Below, piece by piece: positions 23,714 through 34,953 of a stretch of DNA of 64,000 nucleotides (positions within the stretch are counted from its first letter, which is position 1; each line of letters starts with the position of its first letter). This stretch comes from Nicotiana tabacum. Its lineage: Eukaryota > Streptophyta > Magnoliopsida > Solanales > Solanaceae. The stretch spans positions 184,047,276-184,111,275 of the forward strand of contig NC_134087.1 of the NCBI RefSeq assembly GCF_000715075.1, read 5' to 3'. The notes under the pieces are model-generated. The model did no database searches. It was not told where the DNA came from and saw only the letters and a list, made by a program, of their open reading frames with translations. A program made the translations under genes and the position numbers.

Positions 23714-23777
23714 GGCCGGAACCGATGAGGTTTGCCTACGTATCTCACATCTGGTGAGAATCAGACCCGCGTAGTTC
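23714..23777 (-). other. Covarying stem-loop module B1 (leader copy nearer the PBS)
   Basis: On the element strand: GAACTACG, cgggtctgat, inner stem TCTCAC/GTGAGA, taCGTAGGCA, then third hairpin AACC/GGTT and a final ccggcc. All three stems are perfect, making this one of the best-preserved copies. Confidence 0.8.
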
Positions 23778-24520
23778 GCCAGTTTTGACAGAACAGGGGA
23801 AACATGACAGTTGAAAACTTTGGCTCATTTGGAGATGACTTCTTTTTTTTTGGAATTTCGGCAGAGTTTCAGAATTTTCTAAATACCTAGCTCTCACTCC
23901 TATATTATTATTATTTTTTTTTTTGATTTTTTTTTTGATTTTCTTCCTCTGTTCTAGAAGTCGGTCAACATGCAAGCCGAAACAAACATATGCGCAAGTA
24001 GCACGTAAGATGCATCAGGATGGTCTTTTTTATTTGGGTACACCTGTCCTAGACAAACCCAACCCCTGTGTTGAGTCTCCAAGGTCAAATGCACGTGATG
24101 CAAACAAACGTTCCTACTAGGGATCCGGCATGAGGCTTGTTATACTAGGTTTAAAAACCTGGGTTTATTGTTCTAGACCTGGCTTACCCGAGCGGACAGC
24201 TCGAGCCGAGGGGGGGGGGGGGGCAGCGGGAATACAGAAGCTTCACCGGTTTTGCAACTTGTCTGAACCTCGTTCTAAAATTGGGATAAGACTCCAACAG
24301 AAAAGAAGTCACACGAAGTGCACACTTCCCAGATGATTTGGAACACTCAGAGAGAGGAGGGTTTCGTTGCAATTTATATACAGTCCAAACAATATCAAAG
24401 CGGTAAAAGCGGCATTTAGCACATTAGGCTCAACATGTAAAAATCAAATAAAACAAGCCAATTATAACAGTTATTCTAAGCTCGAATTCTTGAACCCTGA
24501 ACCAGAGATTCTGGGTTAAG

Positions 24521-24538
24521 TCCCCACCAGAATCGCCA
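24521..24538 (-). other. Element B primer binding site
   Basis: Four bases after the 5' LTR the element strand reads tggcgattctggtgggga. Element C has tggcgactctgctgggga at the same place. The sequence would pair with the 3' end of a tRNA ending ...AGTCGCCA, which in Ogre/Tat elements is assigned to tRNA-Arg. The tRNA identity is from memory of the lineage. Confidence 0.75.
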
Positions 24539-24542
24539 AAGC

Positions 24543-26637
24543 TGTCACACCTCCTTTTTACACTACCCGGAGGTAGTACATAGGGAGTTTTCCCAATTTA
24601 AGTGACATTATTTGAAATGGGATTAATTTATTCAATTTTGTTCAGAGTCGCCACTTGGGATAGTTCATTTGGTGTCCCAAGTCACCGATTTATTTTAAAT
24701 CCCAAATCGAGGAAAATTTCGACTTTCCTTTTTAAAGTCTGCGAACCAGAAATTCTGAATAAGGAACTCTGTTAACCCGGGGGAAGGTGTTAGACATCCC
24801 CGGATTCCGTGGTTCTAGCACGGTCGCTTAAACTATTATAACTGGCATATTATCTGATTTTAATACATGTTTTAAACTATTATGCATTTTTACCTTATAA
24901 ACGCTTTTATTTAATTATTGTTACATATTGCGAATTATGTCACGAGAACTGTACTCACGATCTACAACATGTTTAATTTTTTTTTAAAGATTAAATTGTG
25001 GTCGGGTCACATAATTGTACCCCTGGATTTAGTAACTAGGTGTCACAAACTACGTTACGGGAACCGTACCCGTAGCTATGACAATTATTCAATTAACGCA
25101 CCTAAAGTAAACTACGGAAGTTCAAGCCAATTTCTATTTTTTTTAGCTTGCGTTTTCTATCTCTTTTATACATACACGAACATATACATACTTCAAAAGT
25201 TTTTCTAAAAAAGGAAGATATATATTTAAATTTGCTCGACTTATGTAACTTAATGTACAAGTCATGAAAATACATAGACTAGTAAAAAAAGGATTGGATA
25301 AATCAGGAGGCAAAAAGTCCAAGAACCAGAAAACGTGAGGCAGAGAGGATAGGGGGGCAAATTTTGACGTTAAACTAATCAAATAAATAAAGTAGATTGT
25401 GGTTGTAAAAGCTGGAGTGCACAAACAACTCATTAACAAACTATTGAGGAATCATTATGCCTACGAGTTGAAACATGTGATACTATATATCTTTATATTT
25501 TTGCTACTAAAAAAACTATATACCTCATGATGCCGCTTATCTTATTTCTGAAAGTGGAGTATAGAATATAATTTACGGCTTGTTTTCTATTAAAAGATAA
25601 CTATTGCTGGCCATCAGATCCTCGATTTAAGAGCAAATTTGCTTGGATTTTACTCTCTTCCTCGATGACAAGAAGTAAAAATTAAAGAAAATGAGTAAAG
25701 ACTCCCAAAGTAAACAACAGATTCCAAAATCTTTACAGCATTTACTTCGTCAACATTTAATCTAAAGTTTAACATTTTCGATTCATTACACTACTTTATT
25801 CAAATGGAAACCAAACATTCATCCATGACACATTAGAATAGCAGAAATAGTATTTTTGAGCAAATCCAAAAATCTAAAAGGAATTCAATAACTTTATATA
25901 GCCATTCAGCAAAACATAATACAAAGGATTTGGGACTGACCTAACAGAGTTAAGCGGACACCAAGAGATAAGCCAAAGAAAAGCAGAATCCAAATCATAT
26001 GAGGAGCTCAAGAAGCAATTTCAACAGTAGCAACAGAGCAGCAAACTTTTACCCGAATCCAGCTGAAAATTTTGAATTTTGAAACCTTTGCTTTCAGCTC
26101 TTTTGAGTGTGAAGAAATTTTCAAAGTGAGTCTCTCAAATGTTGGATGTGAATTCAGGTGTGCATTTTCAGAGAAGCTTCTGTGGTAAAATGAGTGTGTG
26201 CGGCCGTTTTTCTTGGGAAGAAAGGGTGAGATATGTTGTATTTATCTGTTGCTTGGAGAAAAAATCCAAGAAGAAGAAGAGAGCTCTCTTGTAAAATGCG
26301 CCCTTTTCTATATATAATTTTTTTTTAAGGTGAGGTCTTGATGTGTGTGTTATAGGTAGAGAGAATGATGAAGAGTGGGTGGAGGAAATATTTTTTGGGG
26401 AGAGTGGGGAACATGAGTGGAGAAAGTGGGGAACATAAGTGGGGAAAATGGAGAAAGTGGGTAGTGAGTGGAGAAAGTGGGGAAAGTGGGTAGTGAATGG
26501 AGAAAGTGGGGATATTGGGGAATATGAGTGGAGAAAATGGGGAAAATGGGTAGTGAGTGGAGAAAGTGGGGAAAGTGGGTAGTGAGTAGAGAAAAGTAGG
26601 AATAAATTCAAACATGGTCAAAAATAAGCTGCTCACA
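24543..26637 (-). repeat. Element B 5' LTR
   Basis: Full-length partner of 7824-9921, with intact ends: tgtcacacctcc on the left and gctgctcaca on the right, plus strand. The TATA-like tatatata lies at about 26309-26316 in the same relative place. Scattered substitutions and repeat-number changes separate the two LTRs. The ORFs through it match those of the other LTR and look fortuitous. Confidence 0.9.
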
Positions 26638-26642
26638 GTACC

Positions 26643-27159
26643 CCTACCTTCAACAAACTTTTAAAAAATACTCCTTAGTCCGCCAGGTAACCCAAATCTC
26701 TTTTATTTAAATCACTTGTTCTTCTTCTTGATCCATTATTTTCAGAAATTACTATTAATGTGAATGCTAAAGATACTAAACTATACAAATTACTCATGGA
26801 TATTTTTAATTATCATTGCACGCACTACTCTTCTTGTGATAATGAGATTGAAATTGGTTTAAAATATTTATTATTTTTCAACCATATACACACTGCAGAA
26901 TTCAGTGTGTCTATTTATTATGTATTATACGCAGCTGCTCATCATGTATGTACATTTATATTCGACTATGTTTTGTAATTGTCTAGTTAGTATAGAGTTC
27001 GGTCAACTAACTTAAGAGTGCACAATGCGTAGGCATTTGATTAAAGTAAAATTGAATTTGACAGTGTAAAGTCTCTAAGAAACTTCAACTTCTATATATC
27101 ACTAATACTTGCAAAATCTCACTACTAGAAAAGTGCCAAAAACTGTCCAAAGCATACCG
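26643..27159. other. Gene-free interval
   Basis: AT-rich flanking DNA between element B and an Ogre LTR fragment. I see no gene, RNA or repeat array in it. Confidence 0.5.
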
Positions 27160-27416
27160 ACCAAAATTAGGACAATCGAAACGGAATTTTATTTAAAGAT
27201 TCAGAGTCGCCACTTAGGAGATTTATGGTGTCCCAAGTCACCGGTTGAATCCCGAATCGAGGAAAAGATTGACTCTGTATTATAGTCCGCGAACCAGAAA
27301 TCCGAGTAAGGAATTCTGTTAACCCGGGAGAAGGTGTTAGGCATTCTCGAGTTCCGTGGTTCTAGCACGGTCGCTCAACTGTCATATTCGGCTTGTTTAT
27401 CTGATTTTAATACCTG
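27160..27416 (-). mobile_element. Ogre/Tat LTR fragment truncated at the LINE
   Basis: The sequence gacaatcgaaacgg...gagtcgccacttagga...gttctagcacggtcgctcaactgtcatat matches, in inverse orientation, the 3' 260 bp of the element C LTR. It stops at 'gattttaatacctgttg', where the LINE tail begins. I do not find its continuation beyond the LINE at 29690. The remaining LTR was probably lost. Confidence 0.75.
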
Positions 27417-27419
27417 TTG

Positions 27420-27454
<35 letters not shown>

Positions 27455-29690
27455 CGACCCAGTATAATCCCACAAGTGGGGTCTGGGGAGGGTAATATGT
27501 ACGCAGACCTTACCCCTACCCCAAAGGGTAGAGAGGCTGTTTCCAGGAGACCCTCGGCTCAAAAAAGCAACAGGAGCCGATATATTAGTACCATAAAAAT
27601 GCATAATAAAATAACAGCAATATAAGAGATATGAAATACAGAATACGAAATACGAAATAGATGGCTGGTATAGTAAAACTAGCAGGTAAAGCCCTGCATC
27701 AATAGACGACCAATGACATTCTTAGTCTAACTCTTAACTGGCTAGTCTCACTCTATTGTGCAGTAGAAATATTCACAACTTTCCCCTAACCTACAACCTT
27801 AATGCTCGATCTCCATAATTCACTGTCAAGGGCCATGTCCTCAGTAATCCTAAGTCGCGTCATGTCCTGTCTGATCACCTCTCCCCAATACTTCTTAGGT
27901 CATCCTCTACCTCTCCGCGTGCCCACCACAGCCAGTCGCTCACACCTCCTCACCGGTGCATCAGTGCTCCTCCTCTGAATATGCCCGAACCATCTGAGTC
28001 TTACTTCCCGCATCTTGTCCTCCATGGGGGCCACGCCCACCTTCTCTCGAATATCTTCATTCCTAATCTTATCCATCCTTGTATGCCCGCACATCCACCT
28101 CAACATCCCCATCTCTGCTACTTTCATCTTCTGGATGTGTGAGTTCTTTATCGGCCAACATTCAGTTCCATATGACATGGCAGGCCTAACCACTGCTCTA
28201 TAAAACTTACCTTTTAGTAACGGTGGCACTTTCTTGTCACACAAGACTCCCGACGCTAACCTCCACTTCATCCACCCCACCCCTATACGGTGTGTGACAT
28301 CCTCATTAATTTCCCCGGTCCCCTGGATAACTGATCCAAGGTACTTGAAACTACCCCTCTTGGGAATGACTTGAGAGTCAAGCCTCACTTCAAATCTCGC
28401 TTCCGTCGGCTCAACTCCAAATTTGCACTCGAGGTATTCCGTCTTCGTCCTGCTCAACTTGAAACCTTTAGACTCAAGAGCATGTCTCCAAATCTCTAGC
28501 CTCTCGTTGACGCCGACTCGTGTCTCGTCAATTAGAATAATGTCATCAGCAAATAGCATGCACCATGGCACCTCCCCTTGAATATGATGAGTCAGTATAT
28601 CCATCACCAGGGCAAATAGGAATGGGCTGAGAACATACCCTTGGTGCAACCCCGTAATAACTGGAAAGTGTTCAGAGTCGCCTCCTATTGTCCTAACCCG
28701 AGTCTTATCTCCAGCATACATGTCTTTAATCACCCTAATATAGTCAATCTGGACCCCTTTATCCTCTAAGCAGCTCCATAAGACCTCCCTAGGAACCCTA
28801 TCGTATGTTTTCTCCAGATCAATAAACACCATGTGGAGATCCTTCTTCCTATCCCTGTACTGTTCCACCATCCTCCTAATAAGGGGGATAGCTTCTGTGG
28901 TAAATCGCCCCGGCATGAACCCGAACTGGTTGTCTAAAATAGACACTGTCCTTCGCACTCTCATTTCTACCACTCTCTCCCAAACTTTCATGGTATGACT
29001 TAGTAATTTGATGCCCCTATAGTTGTTACAGCTCTGGACATCACCTTTGTTCTTATACAACGAGACTATTGTACTCCACCTCCACTCTTCAGGCATCCTA
29101 TTAGTCTTGAATATAACACTAAACAATGCAGTAAGCCATTCCAAGCCTGCTCTACCCACACACCTCCACAGTTCAACCGGAATTACGTCTGGCTCGGTAG
29201 CTCTGCCCCCTCTCATCTTACGCATTGCCTCTATGACTTCGTCGATCTCAATGTCCCTACAATTACTTAATTCATGGTGACTGTCGGCATTCCTCAATTC
29301 CCCAAGTATAATATCCTGATCCCCTTCTTCGCTTAGAAGTTTATGAAAGTAGGTTTGCTACCTCCTCTTAATCTGGTCATCTCCTATCAAAACTTTGCCG
29401 TCATCATCTTTTATGCGCCTCACTTGGTCTAGATCCCGAGTTGTCCTCTCTCTCGCCTTAGCGAGTTGAAATAACTTCTTCTCCCCACCTTTGTTCCTTA
29501 GTTCCTCATTCAGATGAGCAAAAGCTGTCGTCTTAGCCTCCGTCACTGCCATATTCGCCTCCTTTCTAGCTACCTTATACCTTTGACTGTTCTCTCTCTT
29601 CTCCTCCTCGTCAGTGCTCCCTACTAACCGCAGGTAAGCCGCCTTCTTTGCTTCCACTTTACCTTGGACATTGCGCAAGAGATTAATATA
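27417..29690 (-). mobile_element. 5'-truncated RTE-type LINE with reverse transcriptase pseudogene
   Basis: On the minus strand the coding part runs from about 29678 to beyond 27900. It begins after the endonuclease, with a charged linker, then the RT. The RT shows [54 protein letters not shown] and the catalytic FADD near 28555. The C-terminus has a RWFGHIQRR motif. Stops: TAG near 29355 where relatives have Trp, and TGA at 27902-27900 where an Arg codon is expected. The 3' end is the conserved gtctggggagg region and a (TTG)n tail (27419-27456 as caa repeats). The endonuclease is missing, so this is a dead 5'-truncated copy. Confidence 0.85.
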
Positions 29691-30280
29691 GTAGACACAG
29701 AGAAGTTTTGGTAGTTTCCTTGCAAAATTTAATTAATTTACTATAAGTTGTAACTTATCTACTATCATATATTAACATTTGGTTATAGAGAATAAAAGAT
29801 TTTTAAAATGATAATGTATGCGATAACATAACATATATAGGTTCTTGATAATGTGAATGAAATAAGAAAATGATATTGTATAACCGTTCTTAAAATAATA
29901 GTCGAAAAAATGTATATTTTTTGTATATATTTTATGTATATATATAGATTATGTATGTTATATGCAATACTTAATCAAATTTTATATATTTTTTCGACTA
30001 TCGAATATAAATAATTTTTGGTGCGGCTAAAAATGATAATACCCCGAAATGGTTAATTCTTCGAGAATTAGTCCGTTTGTCCGAACTCTGTATTGGGATT
30101 ATTGCGCTCAAGTTCTTACTGGCCTACAAAGTAAATGGTGGACCCAAAACTAACTTTTTCAAATTAAATTCAAACAGTGAGTTTTAATTTATTGTATCGG
30201 TTTTACATTGTTTTTTCCCCATTTTCTTCGAGTTTCTTTTCATTCTTTTTTGACACTAACATGAAAATCCAAGGTATTTA
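29691..30280. other. Gene-free AT-rich interval
   Basis: Between the LINE and the LTR of element E. It holds short ta-rich patches at 29920-30010 and no ORF or repeat array I can support. Confidence 0.5.
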
Positions 30281-31098
30281 TGTCACAATCCGGATTTTTC
30301 ATCGTCGGGATTGTGATGGCGCTTAACTTTTCAGATGCTAGGCAGCCAACAATTAGAGATTTAATACGCTAACCCTTAAACAATTCAGTAAATAACAACA
30401 ATTAAACCATAACAGATTATACGAGTGCAGAATTTTATAATAACCCAAGTAATTATACACAACTACCAAGAATCTAGTATTACAATTCACGAACTTCTAA
30501 GAGTCACTACAAATAACTGGCTGAAGGAAAGTACAATTGTTTTCGAATTAAAAGAAACAATAAACTGAAATAACTGGAAGGGGACTCCAGGATCTGCGAA
30601 CGTCGGCAGATCTACCTTGGGTCTCATGTGGAATAGAAGTCAGCAACTCAACTCGGGTTAACATGGTCCAGTACCGAAATCTGCATAGAAAGTGCAGAGT
30701 GCATTATTAGTACAACCGACTTACCAACCTCGGCGAAGTAATGACGAGGCTAGGACAAGACATTATCAAACAAACCTGTGCAATTTATCAATACATGTAC
30801 ACTAATAACAATAACTAAAGAAACAAGGCAAGAAGTATTGGGAAGGGGGCATGCTGAGGGGATTACAAGACAAAGAATTACAGCGGAACTGAGAACATGA
30901 ACAATCAATATACCTTAAATAGATAAAAACGGGTAAACACAGTAAAAGAAAGTGCACGACATCACCCTTCGTACTTTTACTCTCAACCTCACCAGATAAA
31001 GTAATAGAAGCATGCACGGCATCACCCTTCATGCTTTTACACTCAACCTTACCATAATAAATAATAGAAACGTGTTGGCATCACCCTTTATGCTTTAT
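30281..31098 (-). mobile_element. Element E: part of the 3' LTR (Tekay-like), interrupted by D
   Basis: It starts tgtcacaatccggattttt, the inverted CA end of an LTR. It contains a roughly 60-bp tandem repeat (catcaccctt at 30960, 31020 and 31079). The same repeat resumes to the right of element D at 60992-61045, so D landed inside this array. It belongs with the minus-strand gag, protease and RT remnants at 61046-64000. Confidence 0.65.
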
Positions 31099-31770
31099 GT
31101 TATGCGGCGCCTTCCTGAGATCCCTTGGAAGGGCGATGTAAGACTAAGCAACTGATGTCAATGCAGTTGTTGTCCGCCAACTGAGGTCCCCTCCGTACGC
31201 TAGACTAGATTGTCAGTGTCGTACGGGAAAACCAATGTCAAGAGCAATTGAGAGAGCAGAATTGAGAATGAAAGAAAGCTTGATTGCATTAATGAAAGCT
31301 ATTACAGAAAGGCAACGCGGTGTCGAGGGGGAGAGACACCAGTACAAAGAATTGTTTGCTTGCTAGAAAGTTTGATTGCTTGATCCCTCCTAATAATACT
31401 TTAAAAAAATAAACCAAAGCTACAAGACTAGACTTAATTAAGCTAGAGAAACATAGTGGAAGTACATGGACTAAAACTACTCTATATTTACAATGAAAAA
31501 GACTTAGTTTTCTATAAGGCAGAAACAGGTCCGTTGTCAGTAGCATAGTCTTTGGCATCAGGGTCTGCGCGCGCGGCGCTGTTGGCATCGGCCTGTGGTT
31601 GGGCGCTGGCGAGGGATATCGGTGGGGCAACAGAGGCACATGCACGCTTGTCACTTGGCGTGGCCAAGACCACGGGGCCGTCCGTGGCACTAGGCATTGG
31701 AAGGCTTACTAGGACGCCACGGGGCGCGCCCAAGGGGTCATGGGGCACGACTGAAAAGTCGCCCATGAAA
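31099..31770 (-). repeat. Element D 3' LTR
   Basis: It shares ttatgcggcgccttcctgag, gcatacgctagactagattg-like and ggcagaaacaggtccgttgt segments with 60314-60991. The outer end reads gttatgcgg on the plus strand; one t has probably been lost at the junction. The pol frame runs into it from the right to a stop at about 31512. Confidence 0.85.
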
Positions 31771-34350
31771 TTCTCCCCCACCTGATTTGGAGACGTCCTC
31801 GGTGCCTTACTTGCAAGATAATCTTCAATTAGTCTCTTGTAGGCTTTGAAATTTGTTCCCCTCTACCAAGTGTTCTCCTCTGCATCACAGCCCTGCCATT
31901 TTACCAAGAACTCTTGGTGATCTTTCCTTGAGGCATGAATCACTCTATCACATGGATAGCTTCAACACGCCTTTTTCCGATTGAATTGGGCCCTCGAATA
32001 CTGGGTATTGTGAGCTGGCTCCTTGAAGGATCCTCTGTGTCTTCCCGAAAAGGTTTCAGGAGGCTAACATGGAAGACATGATGAATTTTCCACCAAGCTG
32101 GGGTATCCACCCAGTATGAAACTTTCCCAATGCGCCTTTCAGTGGACAAGAGTCCAATGTATTTTTGTAATAGGCGAGGGTCATGGACCCCCGCAAATAA
32201 GTAACGCTTTGGAATTTTGACCATCACTTTGTCTCCTACTTGGTATTCAACAAAGCGATGATTCTGATCAGCATGCATCTTTATCCGTTTTTGAGCCTTG
32301 ATAAGATAGCTCCGCACTATCTCCAAATTTCACTTCCACTCTTTTGAGAAGCTAGCAGCTCGAGGAGATTTAGACATATTTGGTGCATTGACTGTGTGTG
32401 GGAGTAGCGGTTGTTGTCCGGTAATAATTTCAAAAGCGTTTTTGTTTTTACTAGAGCTCTTTTGTGAATTGAAACACAGTTGAGCAGCATCCAGAAGCTT
32501 CACCCAATTCTTCTACGATCCGGTTACAAAATGACAGAGATATTCCTCCAACATACCATTGAACCGCTCTGTTTGGCCATCAGATTGTGGATGAAAACTT
32601 GAGTTGTGACTCAGCTTCGACCCAAGGCACTTAAAGAGTTGGGTCCAAAAGTTACTAGTGAAGCATGAGTCACGATTACTAACAATGTCTTTGGGTAGGC
32701 CCCAATATTTGACGACATGAGAGAAGAAGAGTCGAGTTGTATCTTCTGCTGATATATATTGTGGGGCAGCAATAAAGGTAGCATACTTCGAAAACTGATC
32801 TACCACAACCAAGATAGTTGTTAGATCTCCGACCTTGGGCAATCCGGTGATGAAATCCAGGGAAACACTTTCCCAAGGTCTCTTTGGGACAGCTAGTGGT
32901 TCCAAGAGTCCCGCTTGTGTTAAGTGGTCTGACTTGTCCTTCTAGCATACTAGACAAGTCTTCACATACTGAGCAACGCCATTGGCCATTTGAGGACAAT
33001 AATATGCACTACGAAGTAACGTCATTGTGCGTTCTTCACGGGGATGTCCGGCCCATAGAGTATCATGACATTCAGCCAGAAGAGTCCTTCGCAGATCTCT
33101 TCCTTTAGGAACATAAAGTCGGTTCCCTTTTCATTTTCAGAAAACCATCTTCCATGTAGAACTGGCGAGTCTTGCACTGTCCTACCAAATCAACCAAATA
33201 CTGTGCAGCAGGATCCTTGATGAGTAAATCCTGTATCTGGTCTTTGATGGAGGTGGCTACTTCGCTCCCCCTTAGGGTGGCGAGTAGGCACACCGATGCT
33301 AGATCAGCTTTCCAACTGAGCGCATAAGCAACATGATTGCTCTTTCAACTTCGGTACTCCAAGTTGAAGTGGAATTCAGCTAGGAGTTCCTGCCACATGG
33401 CCTGTCGACCATTCAACTTCGGCTGGGTCATGAAATGGCTAACAGCTGTGTTGTCTGTCTTGACCATGAACTGGGTCCCCAGCAGATAGTGCCTCCAGAG
33501 GCACAAGTAGTGAACGACAACCAATAATTCTTTCTCATGGGCGGCATAGCATCGCTCTACATCTTTCAGCTTTCGACTCTTGTACACTACAGGATGCCCT
33601 TATTGTAGCAGGACTCCACCGAGGGCATAGTCAGATGCATCTGTTTGTACTTCGAATGGCTTGGCCAGATCAGGAAGGGCCAAGACGGGGCTACTAGACA
33701 TAGCCGCTTTCAATGCATTGAAGGCCTCCGCTCGCTTGGGTCCCTATTCCCAAGGCGTGACCTTCTTGAGGAGTTCTATCAATGGTACTGCAATGAGGGA
33801 GTAGTTTTTCACAAATCGCCGATAGAAATTGCATAGACCAAGGAACGCTCTCAAGGTGTGGATATCCTTAGGCGGCGGCCAATCTGTGATTGCCTGAATC
33901 TTCTGCTGGTCCATCTTGATCTACCCTTCCTCGATGACATGTCCAAGGAAGTCAATTTGCTTTTGAGCAAATGAGCACTTAGATAGCTTCGCATATAGTT
34001 CATGCTCCCGCAATCGAGCTAGGACCTTCCGCAAGTGCATCGGGTGTTCTCCAATTTTTGGCTATATACCATAATGTCATCCAAGTAGACCACCATGAAT
34101 TCATCAATGTACTCTCGGAAGACTTGGTTCATCAAAGTGCAAAACGTAGCTGGGGCATTAGTCAAGCCGAATGGCATAACCAGGAAATCGTACGACTCAT
34201 ATCTTGTCACACATGTCGTCTTGTGCTCATCACCCTCTGCAATCCGAACATGCCAATAACCTGTCTTCAGGTCTATTTTGGTGAACACCGTCGCACCACC
34301 CAGTCTATCGAACAAGTCTACCATTAGCAGAATAGGGTACTTGTTCTTCA
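31512..34350 (-). pseudogene. Element D pol, 3' part: RT core, RNase H, integrase, chromodomain
   Basis: Continues D pol after the C insertion. [27 protein letters not shown] and the catalytic YLDD near 34085. RNase H: YAAHEKELLVVVHYL and a DNTAVSHF segment. Integrase: D in SLDFITG, E in SDGQTERFN. The middle Asp motif reads SNRD where SDRD is expected, so a catalytic Asp appears replaced by Asn. A chromodomain-like RKDHQEFLVKWQGCDAEENTW at 31930-31866 is out of frame with the upstream part and is followed by a TAG. The frame then runs through the PPT into the 3' LTR. Frameshifts and stops occur near 34040, 33600, 33340, 32940 and 31935. Confidence 0.8.
31771..31783 (-). other. Element D polypurine tract
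   Basis: aggtgggggagaa on the element strand immediately precedes the 3' LTR. It also encodes Q-V-G-E-N in the pol frame, so the primer site lies inside coding sequence. Confidence 0.7.
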
Positions 34351-34796
34351 TTGTAAGCACGTGATTTTTTGCCCTATATGAGAATTACTCCCAAAAATTC
34401 AAAAATAAAATGATTTTCTTTGGTGTGCAATTTTGTGATATTTTGAATAATTATTTGTAGTTGTCTGTGCGTGTTTATTTGCTAAATTAATAAAAAATAC
34501 AAAAATATGTCGCATTTTGCATGTAGGATTTAATTCTATAATTGATAATAATTAAATTTGTTTTACAAAAATTAAAAATTACAAAAATAGGCATCGTTTG
34601 CATTTTTAGCATTTAATGTCCAAATATACAATTTTATGCTTAATTAATACTTAATTGTGCGTTAATTGTTATTGGGAATTAATTTGCGCTTTTATAACTT
34701 AATTTAGTTCTTAATAATAGTTTAAGTATTTTTATAATTTAGTTTTAGAAAAATAAAAGAAGAAAAGAGAGCGAAAATATAAAGAAAGTCGGAATT

Positions 34797-34953
34797 GGGC
34801 CTCTTCTTCGATTTCAAGCCATAGGCCCAAAAAATGGCCCAACCTTCCCTACGACCCAGTCCATTTCGAACTGGGTCGACCCAGTCCATAACCCAACACC
34901 CCTTTTATTTTACAAACAAAATAAAAAAAAAAAAAAAATTAAGAAAACCCTAA
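34797..34953 (+). promoter_or_regulatory. Site II / telo-box-like cluster in the C LTR
   Basis: Within about 150 bp lie ttgggcctc, taggcccaaaa and atggcccaacc (site II, TGGGCY in either orientation), then aaaaccctaag (telo-box-like). In plants this pair marks promoters of ribosomal-protein and proliferation genes. A palindromic acccagtcc/ctgggtcgacccagtcc block lies between. The duplicate is at 53724-53880. Function is inferred from motif content only. Confidence 0.45.

Larger units (their letters stand above)
7824..26637 (-). mobile_element. Element B: degenerate Ogre/Tat-lineage Ty3/gypsy retrotransposon, 18.8 kb
   Basis: The 2.1-kb LTRs at 7824-9921 and 24543-26637 enclose, in minus-strand order, PBS, leader, ORF1, gag-protease, intron, RT-RNase H-second RNase H-integrase, a repeat-rich 3' region and a PPT. 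The 5-bp duplication gtacc flanks the element at 7819-7823 and 26638-26642. The ORF1 upstream of gag, the second RNase H, the intron before RT and the tRNA-Arg-type PBS are the traits known for the Ogre/Tat lineage. Every ORF carries stops or frameshifts, and the two LTRs differ at many positions, so it is older than element C and cannot encode its own transposition. Confidence 0.9.

Noticed and set aside
27160..29690. LINE inserted within a complete solo Ogre LTR
   Set aside because: The LTR is not found again beyond 29690, so only a truncated LTR fragment can be claimed.
31552..31785. Plus-strand ORF in the D LTR (also 60773-61021)
   Set aside because: Open on both strands because of GC-rich sequence. 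The minus-strand frame continues D pol and is the better explanation.
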